A stretch of 10,404 nucleotides of DNA from an uncultured Lactobacillus sp. (lineage in GTDB: Bacteria; Bacillota; Bacilli; Lactobacillales; Lactobacillaceae): assembly GCA_945281075.1 (NCBI GenBank), contig CALYQE010000065.1, positions 1-10,404 on the forward strand. Reading direction: 5' to 3'. A program made the translations under genes and the position numbers. Below, one piece after another: positions 1-7,179 of the stretch. Position 1 is the stretch's first letter; each line of letters opens with the position of its first letter. The notes below the pieces were generated by a model that was given only the letters and a program-made list of their open reading frames with translations, made no database searches and had not been told where the DNA came from.

Positions 1-2
1 TT

Positions 3-71
3 ATTAAATATGGCACAATGGCTGAAACACCGGATCTTTTGATTGGTAGCTGGCCAGAAGTTGCTCCTTAA
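3..71 (+). CDS. C-terminal end of an unidentified protein (partial)
   Basis: An open frame enters from the left edge and ends at TAA (69-71). The visible 22 residues end in LLIGSWPEVAP. I do not recognise the family from so short a tail. It is probably a real gene end because a strong hairpin terminator follows about 30 bases later and nothing else would need it. The frame is short enough to be open by chance, so confidence is limited. Confidence 0.4.
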   Translation: MKYGTMAETPDLLIGSWPEVAP

Positions 72-100
72 AAGTAAGATATTTGTCAGGATAGGCTACT

Positions 101-146
101 AAAACAAAAAAGTCAGGTAATTTTTTACCTGGCTTTTTTGTTTTGC
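101..146 (+). terminator. Rho-independent terminator, probably bidirectional
   Basis: Bases 101-120 pair with 125-144 as a 20-bp stem with one G-U pair and a TTTT loop (121-124). The stem has an A-rich left arm and a T-rich right arm, so it would terminate from either side. It closes the gene entering from the left and insulates the regulator gene that follows. Confidence 0.88.
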
Positions 147-150
147 TTTT

Positions 151-180
151 TCACACTAAATCATTTTTCTCACACTTAAT
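151..180. repeat. Pair of 11-bp direct repeats, 19-bp period
   Basis: TCACACTAAAT (151-161) and TCACACTTAAT (170-180) differ at one base. The 19-bp period is a little under two helical turns. They lie well upstream of the levR-like promoter. They could be binding sites for a regulator, but nothing here identifies one, and chance in AT-rich DNA is possible. Confidence 0.4.
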
Positions 181-298
181 TAAAACAGCAAAAAAATATT
201 TTTTTCTGGAGAATTCAAAGTGAGTTAATGGCAAAGAAAAAGCGGAAGTTGCTTTTTAAAGATCCAACTTTCACAGTAAAAGAGCGTGAAAAAACTAG

Positions 299-326
299 CT
301 GAAATGTTAATAATCTAGGTTACAAT
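299..326 (+). promoter_or_regulatory. Probable sigma-A promoter of the levR-like gene
   Basis: A -10 hexamer TACAAT (321-326) lies 16 bases after a weak -35 CTGAAA (299-304, 4 of 6 consensus bases). Transcription would start near 333, giving a 5' leader of about 45 bases. It is the best -10 in the 150 bases before the gene. The weak -35 lowers certainty. Confidence 0.5.
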
Positions 327-331
327 GACAG

Positions 332-345
332 TGAAAGCGATTTAT
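332..345 (+). promoter_or_regulatory. cre-like box (candidate CcpA site) at the levR-like start site
   Basis: TGAAAGCGATTTAT matches the cre consensus TGWAANCGNTNWCA except at the last two bases, with the central CG intact. It overlaps the predicted transcription start of the preceding promoter, a position where bound CcpA would block initiation. Catabolite repression of a sugar-PTS activator would be expected biologically. The imperfect 3' half makes this a candidate only. Confidence 0.4.
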
Positions 346-378
346 GACAAGGGCATTAGCTAGAGAAAAGGGGTTTGT

Positions 379-3129
379 ATGTTAAAAAACGAGATTTTGA
401 AGTATTTAAAAGCACAAACTAGAACCATGGATATCGAGCACCTTGACAGCCGGTTTACGGCTGGGGGAATTGCTGCCCAGCTAAAGGCAAAGCGTAATAC
501 AGTCAGCCTATATTTGAATCAATTAGTCAGCGAACAAAAGCTGGTCAAGATTCAAACACGGCCTGTTCATTTTATTCATAAAGCTGGATTTGAAAAAGAT
601 AATTTCAAATTAAAAAAGTGTGTTTATCAGTCGGTAACTCAAATTGAAAAAGAAAATGAACAAGAAGATCTTTTCAAGAGCTTTATTCAGATTAACCCCA
701 GCCTGAAAGAAAGCATTGAACGAGTGAGAGCCGCGATTTTGTATCCGAATGGCGGATTGCCCTTGCTCATTACCGGAGAAAGTGGCACGGGTAAAAGCTA
801 TCTGATTGGCCTAATTGCCAAATTTTGCCGGTTGCATAAGTTAATCAGCAGGGATGCACCATTTATTACCGTTAATTGTGCGCAGTATGCGGATAATCCT
901 GAATTACTGACCAGCAACTTATTTGGCTATAAAAAAGGCGCGTTTACGGGTGCCGACGAAGATCATCAAGGCGCCTTTGTTGAAGCAAACGGCGGCATTC
1001 TGTTTTTGGATGAAATTCATCGCCTCGGGCCCAAGGGCCAAGAAAAGCTTTTTACCTATTTAGACAATGGACACGTTTTTCCGGTGGGAGAAACCAAAAA
1101 AGGCAAAAAGGTTAACGTAAGACTATGTTTTGCAACCACGGAAGACCTCGATACTGGTTTTTTGACTACTTTCATGAGGAGAATTCCCGTGAAAATCACC
1201 TTGCCACCTTTGAGCCAAAGGAGTAAGGAAGAAAGGCTCAATCTGGTTTATACCTTACTGAATAATGAACAAAAGAAAATTGCCAAGCCTTTATTAGTCA
1301 GTGATCAGGTTCTGGACATGCTAGCCAACTACCAGCCGGCTGGAAACATTGGGGATCTGAAAAATGCGGTTAAACTGACGATTGCGCGAGCTAATGCGGA
1401 GCAAAAAGAGCAGGATAAAATTTCCTTGACTGCTTATAATTTACCAGCTGATGTTTTAACGAAAAGTAAAACCGAGCTGTATCATACTCCGGCTAAAGCA
1501 GTAAGAATAACTAATGAGACGGCAATTGATGATTTGATTTCCCGTAATTTTCCGGAAAAAAAGATTTTTCTGCATAGCTTAGAGCAAATGCTTGCTATTT
1601 ATGATCAAAGCGGCAGTGATTTAAATAAATGCGAATCAAAACTAAAGCAAGTAGTTTACCAATTGTTTGATACCATGCTGTTTGAAAAAGACAACAGCCA
1701 GCAAATCCCGCTGTTGTCGTATGTCATTGATAGCGTCAAGCGTCTATTTGATCAATTAACTAATGCCTATCAGCTAAAGATAAGCGGCAACGCTGTTTAT
1801 GCGATTAGCTACTATTTATTTGAACGGCAAAAAATCCAGTGGGGTGCGGCTGACTTGGGAAATAAGCCGGTTTTGCAAAAATTAAAAAAGGATGTTCAAA
1901 AGCGTTATTCTGATGTCTATCTCTATGTCACTAAACTGATTAACTTGATTAGGGACAATTTGGATATTGAGCTAAATGAGGCCGATTATATTTTTCTAAC
2001 CATTTATTTAAACAAATTGGAAATTATTACTAAAACCGGACTGGGTAAGGCAATTGTGATTTCTCATGGTTATGCAACTGCCGGCAGTATTGCCAATGTG
2101 GTCAATCGGCTTTTAGGCGTTCACACCTTAGATGCCTTCGATATGCCAATTAATGTCAGTACCCAGCAGATTGCCAACCAAATAATTGATTATAGTGAAA
2201 ATAATGATGTCACGCACGGTTTGATTATTCTGGTCGATATGGGCTCCCTAAAAGAAATTGAAACGCTGTTTCCTCGGCAAATTAACGCGCCAATTTTATT
2301 AATGAACAATGTTTCGACACCGCTTGCGTTGACCGTTGGTGAAAGTATTTTAAAAAAGCGCAGTTTTCGCGAAATCAGCAAACTGGCACAAGAAACTAGC
2401 AAATTAGACATTAAGCTGACTTATCCAGAAAAGCATAAACAAAAAGCCATCTTGACTACCTGTTATTCCGGCATCGGCACCGCCACCCATGTAGCGCGCC
2501 TTTTAGAGCGCTGCCTGCCTGAAACTAAAAAAATCAAGATTATCCCTTATGATTATCAGGCCTTAAAAGACCAACACAAAGTGCAAGTTGTTAAAAAAAT
2601 GTATGACATCATTGGAATAATTGGCACGGAAAATCCCGAAATTGCCGGCTTGGACTTTATCTATTTAGAAAAGATTCTCTCTGATAAAGGGACGGCTAAA
2701 CTAAGAAACTGGCTGGGAATTGTTTTTACGGGCAAAGAAATTGATGCCATTTCAAATAATTTGGTTAAAAATTTTTCATTAGAGCAAACAATTAACATGG
2801 TAACTATCTTGGATGTACCAAAGGTAATAGAAAACATAACTATTTGTATTCAAGAATTAGAAAGACGCTTTTCGCTGACACTTTCTAATCAAAAGAAATT
2901 TACTTTGTATGTCCATGTCAGCTATCTGATTGAACGCTTAATTAGAAAAGAAGATAACAACATTAATCCTGAATTTGAAAAAGCTTTTGTTAAAGAACAC
3001 GCTCATGAGCTGGATAAAATCAGTGCAGCTTTTAGTGTGATTAGCGACAATTATAATGTGAAAATTCCCCTTTCAGAGCTAATTTATGTTGATCAAATTA
3101 TTTTTAATTCAAATGATAAGCAAGAGTAA
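379..3129 (+). CDS. levR: LevR-type sigma-54-dependent transcriptional activator of a PTS operon
   Basis: This 916-residue protein has the full LevR/ManR architecture. In order, it has an N-terminal helix-turn-helix (about 1-65), an AAA+ sigma-54-interaction domain (about 105-340), a first PRD (about 440-550), an EIIA(Man)-like domain (about 556-680), an EIIB(Gat)-like domain (about 688-785) and a second PRD (about 805-910). Visible residues are Walker A GESGTGKS (133-140), the sigma-54-contacting loop GAFTGA (187-192), Walker B GILFLDE (206-212), the EIIA-like phospho-acceptor His563 (ISHGYA), the EIIB-like Cys695 (TTCYSGIG) and PRD2 His846 (YVHVSYLIERL). In B. subtilis LevR, HPr-dependent phosphorylation in the EIIA-like domain activates, and phosphorylation of the PRD2 histidine by the cognate EIIB represses; the same logic is inferred here. 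PRD1 lacks histidines at the usual positions. The ATG follows AAAGGGG (367-373). The adjacent sigma-54 promoter names its target. The symbol reflects family and context, not proven orthology. Confidence 0.93.
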   Translation: MLKNEILKYLKAQTRTMDIEHLDSRFTAGGIAAQLKAKRNTVSLYLNQLVSEQKLVKIQTRPVHFIHKAGFEKDNFKLKKCVYQSVTQIEKENEQEDLFKSFIQINPSLKESIERVRAAILYPNGGLPLLITGESGTGKSYLIGLIAKFCRLHKLISRDAPFITVNCAQYADNPELLTSNLFGYKKGAFTGADEDHQGAFVEANGGILFLDEIHRLGPKGQEKLFTYLDNGHVFPVGETKKGKKVNVRLCFATTEDLDTGFLTTFMRRIPVKITLPPLSQRSKEERLNLVYTLLNNEQKKIAKPLLVSDQVLDMLANYQPAGNIGDLKNAVKLTIARANAEQKEQDKISLTAYNLPADVLTKSKTELYHTPAKAVRITNETAIDDLISRNFPEKKIFLHSLEQMLAIYDQSGSDLNKCESKLKQVVYQLFDTMLFEKDNSQQIPLLSYVIDSVKRLFDQLTNAYQLKISGNAVYAISYYLFERQKIQWGAADLGNKPVLQKLKKDVQKRYSDVYLYVTKLINLIRDNLDIELNEADYIFLTIYLNKLEIITKTGLGKAIVISHGYATAGSIANVVNRLLGVHTLDAFDMPINVSTQQIANQIIDYSENNDVTHGLIILVDMGSLKEIETLFPRQINAPILLMNNVSTPLALTVGESILKKRSFREISKLAQETSKLDIKLTYPEKHKQKAILTTCYSGIGTATHVARLLERCLPETKKIKIIPYDYQALKDQHKVQVVKKMYDIIGIIGTENPEIAGLDFIYLEKILSDKGTAKLRNWLGIVFTGKEIDAISNNLVKNFSLEQTINMVTILDVPKVIENITICIQELERRFSLTLSNQKKFTLYVHVSYLIERLIRKEDNNINPEFEKAFVKEHAHELDKISAAFSVISDNYNVKIPLSELIYVDQIIFNSNDKQE

Positions 3130-3139
3130 TCAACGATTT

Positions 3140-3153
3140 AAAGCATTTGCTTT
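3140..3153. promoter_or_regulatory. Candidate activator-binding palindrome
   Basis: AAAGCATTTGCTTT is a perfect 6-bp inverted repeat with a 2-base spacer. It sits between the regulator stop codon and the sigma-54 promoter, about 15 bases before the -24 element. LevR-family activators bind palindromic upstream sequences, but usually further away (around -125 in B. subtilis). It could be the activator site or a coincidence. It has no T-tract suited to termination. Confidence 0.35.
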
Positions 3154-3167
3154 TAAAAATTATTGAC

Positions 3168-3184
3168 TTGGCATAAAAATTGCT
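3168..3184 (+). promoter_or_regulatory. Sigma-54 (RpoN) -24/-12 promoter of the PTS operon
   Basis: TTGGCATAAAAATTGCT fits the sigma-54 consensus TTGGCAC-N5-TTGCA. The invariant GG (3170-3171) and GC (3182-3183) are spaced exactly 12 bases apart. Only the C after TTGGCA differs (T) within the core. Transcription would start near 3195, leaving a leader of about 40 bases. The adjacent gene encodes an activator with a GAFTGA loop, which makes the site functionally coherent. The host must carry rpoN, which is not in this window. Confidence 0.9.
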
Positions 3185-3233
3185 TAATTAAAAGTGAAAT
3201 AAGTATTTTTATTACTATGTAGGAGGATTTAAA

Positions 3234-4010
3234 GTGAATGTACAATTTTGGCAAATAGCACTAATTGTGTTATATGGCTTCTTTATTAATTATGATAAGA
3301 ACGGCTCAATGCTAGGAACGTCTCAACCGGTCGTTGCTGGTTTCTTGGTTGGACTAATTCTGGGAGATGTTAATACCGGATTATATATTGGTGGTACTCT
3401 TCAGCTAATGACATTAGGTATTTCAAGTTTTGGCGGTGCCTCAGTACCCGATTACCAAACGGCTGCCCTCATTGGTACCTACATTGCAATAACTACAGGT
3501 CAAAAAGCTGCGATTGGAATCACATTAGCTATTCCGGTTGCGATGCTGATGGTTGAGTTAGACGTTTTAAAATGGACGGTTAATATTTACTTTCAAAACC
3601 GAGCAGAAAAATATGCTGACGAAGAGAAATACCACAAAATTGAAATCATGCAACTTTGCGGTGTGTTTACTACTATGTTAGTTTCGGGCTTACCAGTTTT
3701 GTTAACGGTTGTTGCTGGTCCAACCTTAGTTAAGAGCATAATTGCATTTATTCCGCAGTGGGTAACAGGGGGACTCACAGTTGCTGGCAACCTATTGCCT
3801 GCCCTGGGAATTGGCCTTTTGCTACGCTATTTACCTGTTAAAAGCTATTTTGGCTATTTAATAATTGGATTTATTGCTGCGGTCTATCTTAAGATGACGG
3901 TTTTGGGAATCGCATTGGCAGGAGCCGCTGTAGCGCTTATTTTATACAAGAAAAATAATGAAGAATTAAATACAAATCAAACTGTTGGAGGTATGAATGA
4001 CGATGAATAA
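3234..4010 (+). CDS. PTS mannose-family transporter subunit EIIC
   Basis: This 258-residue, very hydrophobic protein is the sugar-translocating membrane subunit of a mannose-class (Man/Lev/Sor) phosphotransferase permease. The conserved stretch GGTLQLMTLG followed by FGGASVPD (about 53-73) is diagnostic of the family, and several membrane segments cover most of residues 5-245. The start is GTG, seven bases after a consensus AGGAGG (3221-3226). The nearby ATG at 3238 is out of frame. It is the first gene after the sigma-54 promoter and overlaps the EIID gene by 14 bases, implying translational coupling. The family covers mannose, glucose, fructose, sorbose and others. Downstream genes here suggest a beta-fructoside, but the subunit sequence alone does not fix the substrate. 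Confidence 0.93.
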   Translation: MNVQFWQIALIVLYGFFINYDKNGSMLGTSQPVVAGFLVGLILGDVNTGLYIGGTLQLMTLGISSFGGASVPDYQTAALIGTYIAITTGQKAAIGITLAIPVAMLMVELDVLKWTVNIYFQNRAEKYADEEKYHKIEIMQLCGVFTTMLVSGLPVLLTVVAGPTLVKSIIAFIPQWVTGGLTVAGNLLPALGIGLLLRYLPVKSYFGYLIIGFIAAVYLKMTVLGIALAGAAVALILYKKNNEELNTNQTVGGMNDDE

Positions 4011-4797
4011 GCAGGTAAGCAATAAGGTCAAAAATCACGTTTTATTTAGATGGATTTTAAATGGCGGAGCATCATTGAATTACGAAAAGATGATGGGATT
4101 GGCATATACATATTCAATGCTGCCATTTTTAAAAGAAAACTACAAGGATGATCCTCAGGGACTGAAAGAATCTGTCAAAACTCATTTGCAATTTTTTAAT
4201 ACCAATCCTTATTTAGCTCCGTATGTTTTGGGGATGAACATCGAAATCGAAGAACAAGAAAAAGAGAGCAGCCTAGAAACAATTGCAGGTCTAAAGACTG
4301 GACTGATGGGGCCTTTAGCTGGCTTGGGCGATAGTGTCTTCGTTGTTATTCCTTGGACTATTTTTGGAGCGATTGCTGCAAATATGGCATTAAACGGGAG
4401 TCCTGTTGGAATTTTTCTATGGTTTATCGTTACCTGGTTTCTGCGTGGCCTGGGCATTCCACTATTTAAAGCCGGAATGAAATCAGGGACGAGTTTATTA
4501 ACATCTATTGAAACTAAAATGAAGCTAATTACAGAAAGTGTTTCGATTTTAGGCCTAATGGTTGTTGGTGGACTAATTCCAACGGTTGTAAAGCCTAACC
4601 TGGCCCTTAGTTTTAAACAAGGGTCGTTAACATTAACTGGTAATCAGATTTTGGATCAAATTATGCCGGGCCTGCTACCAGCAGCTTTGGTATTTGGTGT
4701 CTATTACTTGTTAGGTAAAAAAATAAAGCCGATATACATTATCTTAATTATCATTGTCTTGTCGATTGGCTTGTATGTTCTTGGAATAATGAAGTAG
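3997..4797 (+). CDS. PTS mannose-family transporter subunit EIID
   Basis: This 266-residue partner of EIIC in the membrane complex is unique to mannose-class PTS. Family signatures are the N-terminal block with NGGASLNYEKMMGLAY (22-37), the FFNTNPYLAP segment (66-75) and the glycine-rich TGLMGPLAGLGDS region (101-113). Hydrophobic segments follow at about 114-150, 182-200, 226-240 and 245-265. The start ATG at 3997 lies inside the end of EIIC, five bases after GGAGG (3987-3991). An in-frame ATG at 4003 is an alternative. Length and layout are normal for the family, with no sign of damage. Confidence 0.93.
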   Translation: MTMNKQVSNKVKNHVLFRWILNGGASLNYEKMMGLAYTYSMLPFLKENYKDDPQGLKESVKTHLQFFNTNPYLAPYVLGMNIEIEEQEKESSLETIAGLKTGLMGPLAGLGDSVFVVIPWTIFGAIAANMALNGSPVGIFLWFIVTWFLRGLGIPLFKAGMKSGTSLLTSIETKMKLITESVSILGLMVVGGLIPTVVKPNLALSFKQGSLTLTGNQILDQIMPGLLPAALVFGVYYLLGKKIKPIYIILIIIVLSIGLYVLGIMK

Positions 4798-4822
4798 AAA
4801 AACGGTAAAAGGGGTTTTAAAT

Positions 4823-5299
4823 ATGGAAGGAATAATTCACGTTAGAATTGATGATCGTTTGATTCATGGTCAAGTAGCAACGCTATGGACAAATGAGTTA
4901 AACGTAACAAGAATAATGGTTGTTAATAATGATGTTGCATCTAATGAGGTGCAAAAAACGATGCTTAGAATAGCTGCGCCCTCAAACGTCTCGACTTCTT
5001 TGATTTCTGAAGAAAAGGCCGTTACCAACATTAAAAATGGAAAATATCAGGGACAAAGAGTGTTAATGATCGTTAAAGATCCGCAAACCATCATCAGGCT
5101 TATTGATAGTGGCTTAGATATTAAAAAAATAAACGTTGGAAATATGTCAACAAGGGAAAACACGCACCACATTAAACCCAGTGTCAGCATTACGCCTGAG
5201 GAAGAAGCTGCCTTTCATGAATTACTAGATCATGGTGTAGAAATCACTGCAATCATGGTTCCAACGGACAAAAAATTATATTTAAAAGACATACTATAG
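4823..5299 (+). CDS. PTS mannose-family subunit EIIB
   Basis: This 158-residue cytoplasmic protein passes phosphate from EIIA to the incoming sugar. The signature RIDDRLIHGQV near the N-terminus contains the phospho-accepting His15, and the later segments INVGNMS and VSITPEEE are also typical. The ATG follows a strong AAAAGGGG (4807-4814) at eight bases. It lies 25 bases after EIID in the same operon. By analogy with B. subtilis LevE, phosphorylated EIIB would also phosphorylate the PRD2 histidine of the LevR-type activator when no substrate is present, giving induction by sugar. That feedback is inferred. EIIB and EIIA are separate proteins here, unlike the fused ManX of enteric bacteria. 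Confidence 0.94.
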   Translation: MEGIIHVRIDDRLIHGQVATLWTNELNVTRIMVVNNDVASNEVQKTMLRIAAPSNVSTSLISEEKAVTNIKNGKYQGQRVLMIVKDPQTIIRLIDSGLDIKKINVGNMSTRENTHHIKPSVSITPEEEAAFHELLDHGVEITAIMVPTDKKLYLKDIL

Positions 5300-5319
5300 A
5301 ACAAAAGGGGAGAAAAGAC

Positions 5320-5736
5320 TTGTTTAAAATTGTTATTGCATCACATGGTTCGCTTGCTGAAGCTATGAAAAAATCCGTCAAACTTTTCTTTCCTGAAGAA
5401 AATGACCTAATTACTGCCAGTATTGGAGAAGATGGATTAGTTCCTTTTCAAGCTCAAGTGAATAAAATTATTGAAGGCCTGAAACGGCAAAATACTTTGT
5501 TTTTGGTTGACTTGCCGTATGGTACACCATTTAATGAAATTGCTAAAAAGATGTCTTGCGTTGGAGAAGATTCTGATATTTTGGCTGGTGTTAGCATGTC
5601 AACCCTAATAGAAGCAATAAATTTGCGCAATCAAAAGATGGGGATCAAAGAGGCTATTCCTAAGCTCATTGAAGCTAGTCAACTGCAAAGCTACTCTGAA
5701 AGGCTAAGATCAATAGGTAATGAAGATGATGAATGA
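5320..5736 (+). CDS. PTS mannose-family subunit EIIA
   Basis: This 138-residue cytoplasmic protein accepts phosphate from HPr and hands it to EIIB. The N-terminal motif KIVIASHGSLAEAM contains the phospho-histidine His9. The LVDLPYGTPFNEIA segment (62-75) corresponds to the family's LvDlfGGSPfN block, with Asp64 likely near the active histidine. The start is TTG at 5320, preceded by AAAAGGGG (5303-5310); no in-frame ATG lies near that site. It is 20 bases after EIIB. Placing EIIA last reverses the order in the B. subtilis lev operon (IIA-IIB-IIC-IID). Confidence 0.92.
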   Translation: MFKIVIASHGSLAEAMKKSVKLFFPEENDLITASIGEDGLVPFQAQVNKIIEGLKRQNTLFLVDLPYGTPFNEIAKKMSCVGEDSDILAGVSMSTLIEAINLRNQKMGIKEAIPKLIEASQLQSYSERLRSIGNEDDE

Positions 5737-5749
5737 GAGTGATAAAAGG

Positions 5750-5781
5750 ATTACTTCTTTCGTCTAAGCTCTGTAAGTAAT
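5750..5781. repeat. 7-bp inverted repeat between the EIIA and GH32 genes
   Basis: ATTACTT (5750-5756) and AAGTAAT (5775-5781) are perfect reverse complements with an 18-base loop. CTTTC (5757-5761) can alternatively pair with GAAAG (5783-5787), which covers the weak purine-rich region before the GH32 start. No T-tract follows, so it is not a standard terminator. It could modulate mRNA processing or GH32 translation, or be chance. Confidence 0.3.
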
Positions 5782-5798
5782 AGAAAGAAAAGATATTG

Positions 5799-7163
5799 AT
5801 GAATTTAATCGATAAGGCAAACGAAACCCTAAAAAGTAGCAATCCACGCAGATATAAATTTCATCTTACTGCCAACTCTGGCTGGTCCAATGATCCAAAC
5901 GGTTTAGTTTATTTTAAAAATAAATATCATGTTTTTCTTCAGAATAATCCGTTTGCACAAAATACTGAACAAATTTTTTGGGGTCACTTTGTCTCAAGTG
6001 ACCTAATTAAATGGAAACAAGTGAAATTTGCATTAGCTCCGGATCAAAAATATGATGCAGATGGTTGCTTTTCAGGGAGTGCAATTGTTATTGGGAAAAA
6101 ATTGATTTTGGTTTATACCGGCCACAAAAAAACTACTGACTCATACGTTGAATCTGTCTGTTTGGCGGAAAGTAAAGACGGCATTAATTTTAACAAAATC
6201 ACTAGCAATCCAATAATTTATCCTGATTTGGAGATTAATACTAAGCGATTTAGGGATCCTAAAGTCTTTTTTCAATCAGGCTATTACTACATCCTAATTG
6301 GTGGCGAAAGCTGCCAGCAAAAAGGTCAAATGCTGCTGTACAAAAGTGCAGATATTTATCGTAATTGGGAATATGTTGGTAAAGTCGAAAATGAAACTAC
6401 CAGCTTGGGGAACATGATCGAATGCCCAGATTATTTTGATATTACGGGTAAAAAAATAATCATTGGATCACCTAAAGGAATAAAAACAAAAGAAAAGCAT
6501 GGCTTTGATTCTCTTTATTTTCTCAATCAGTTTAATTGTGATAGTAAAAAACTGTCACGTGGAGAAAAAATTGATGATGGTTGGGACTTTTATGCGCCAC
6601 AGACTATGTATGATCCAGTTAATGAGGAAAGAATATTAATTGGCTGGTTTGGATTGCCAGGAGAACAAGAAAAAGAAGCCAAATTTCACTTTAATAGTAT
6701 TGGTGCCCTGACTATGCCCAGGAAACTAACAGAAAAGAAAGGAAAATTGATAGCTGAACCTTTTTCAAAGAGCCTAGAGCTTCGTCATGGCTTAACGAAA
6801 AAGGTAGAAAGAATGGACAGATATGCGGCCCAATCCGAATTTGTTTTTAGTGGAATATCAGGTTCGTTTTTTTTGAAATTATTCTCGAATAATGCAGAAT
6901 TCAGTTTACGGTTTAAAGATAGTATTTTGACAGTGAAAGTTGTTGATATGATCAGGGAACATATAATTGAGATTACCAGCCTGAAAGAAATTAACACGCT
7001 CGATTTGTTTATTGATAATGGCTTGATAGAGCTGTTTATTAATAATGGCGAAAAGGTGATCAGTAATAAGTGTGAGTTTAGAGCGGAAACTGTAAAAATA
7101 GATTTCGATTGGTCCGGTAAAGTGATAGGCTTAAACTATGACTTAAAATCAATTTATATGTAA
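5799..7163 (+). CDS. Cytosolic glycoside hydrolase family 32 (sucrose-6-phosphate hydrolase / beta-fructosidase)
   Basis: This 454-residue enzyme hydrolyses terminal beta-fructofuranosyl bonds. It has no signal peptide, so it acts on imported, probably phosphorylated, sugar. GH32 hallmarks are WSNDPNG (nucleophile Asp32), the WGH and DGCFSGSA segments (61-63 and 88-95), FRDPK (Asp153, transition-state stabiliser) and MIECPD (acid/base Glu208). A five-bladed propeller (about 20-315) is followed by a C-terminal beta-sandwich with the typical DNGLIELFINNGE stretch. ATG at 5799 is preferred over the adjacent TTG at 5796; only a weak AAGAAAAGA precedes it. It lies 62 bases after EIIA and 16 bases before the fructokinase gene. 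Sucrose-6-phosphate or a phosphorylated short fructan are both possible substrates, so scrB is not assigned. Confidence 0.92.
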   Translation: MNLIDKANETLKSSNPRRYKFHLTANSGWSNDPNGLVYFKNKYHVFLQNNPFAQNTEQIFWGHFVSSDLIKWKQVKFALAPDQKYDADGCFSGSAIVIGKKLILVYTGHKKTTDSYVESVCLAESKDGINFNKITSNPIIYPDLEINTKRFRDPKVFFQSGYYYILIGGESCQQKGQMLLYKSADIYRNWEYVGKVENETTSLGNMIECPDYFDITGKKIIIGSPKGIKTKEKHGFDSLYFLNQFNCDSKKLSRGEKIDDGWDFYAPQTMYDPVNEERILIGWFGLPGEQEKEAKFHFNSIGALTMPRKLTEKKGKLIAEPFSKSLELRHGLTKKVERMDRYAAQSEFVFSGISGSFFLKLFSNNAEFSLRFKDSILTVKVVDMIREHIIEITSLKEINTLDLFIDNGLIELFINNGEKVISNKCEFRAETVKIDFDWSGKVIGLNYDLKSIYM

Positions 7164-7179
7164 AAGGGGAAAAACTAAT

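Larger units (their letters stand above)
72..378. other. Intergenic region upstream of the levR-like gene
   Basis: These 307 bases hold no gene I can support. From left to right they contain the terminator hairpin (101-146), a near-perfect direct repeat (151-161 and 170-180), a 16-bp A/T palindrome (190-205), a short inverted repeat (AAGTTG at 246-251, CAACTT at 265-270), a probable promoter (299-326), a cre-like box (332-345) and a ribosome binding site (367-373). The length and the amount of symmetry suggest that regulator expression is itself controlled. Confidence 0.7.

Noticed and set aside
228..302. Small open frame of 24 codons (begins MAKKKRKLL) upstream of the levR-like gene
   Set aside because: No properly spaced ribosome site: GGAG (208-211) is about 16 bases away. 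The frame is short enough to arise by chance in A-rich DNA, and it lies before the likely promoter of the next gene with no promoter of its own that I can see.
3163..3192. Possible sigma-A promoter (TTGACT at 3163-3168) overlapping the sigma-54 site
   Set aside because: No acceptable -10 at 16-18 bases (AATTAA or ATTAAA only), whereas the sigma-54 elements match well and the adjacent regulator requires that sigma factor.
5750..5781. Inverted repeat after EIIA as an intrinsic terminator
   Set aside because: The stem is only 7 bp and AT-rich, the loop is 18 bases and no T-tract follows. Context favours continued transcription into GH32.
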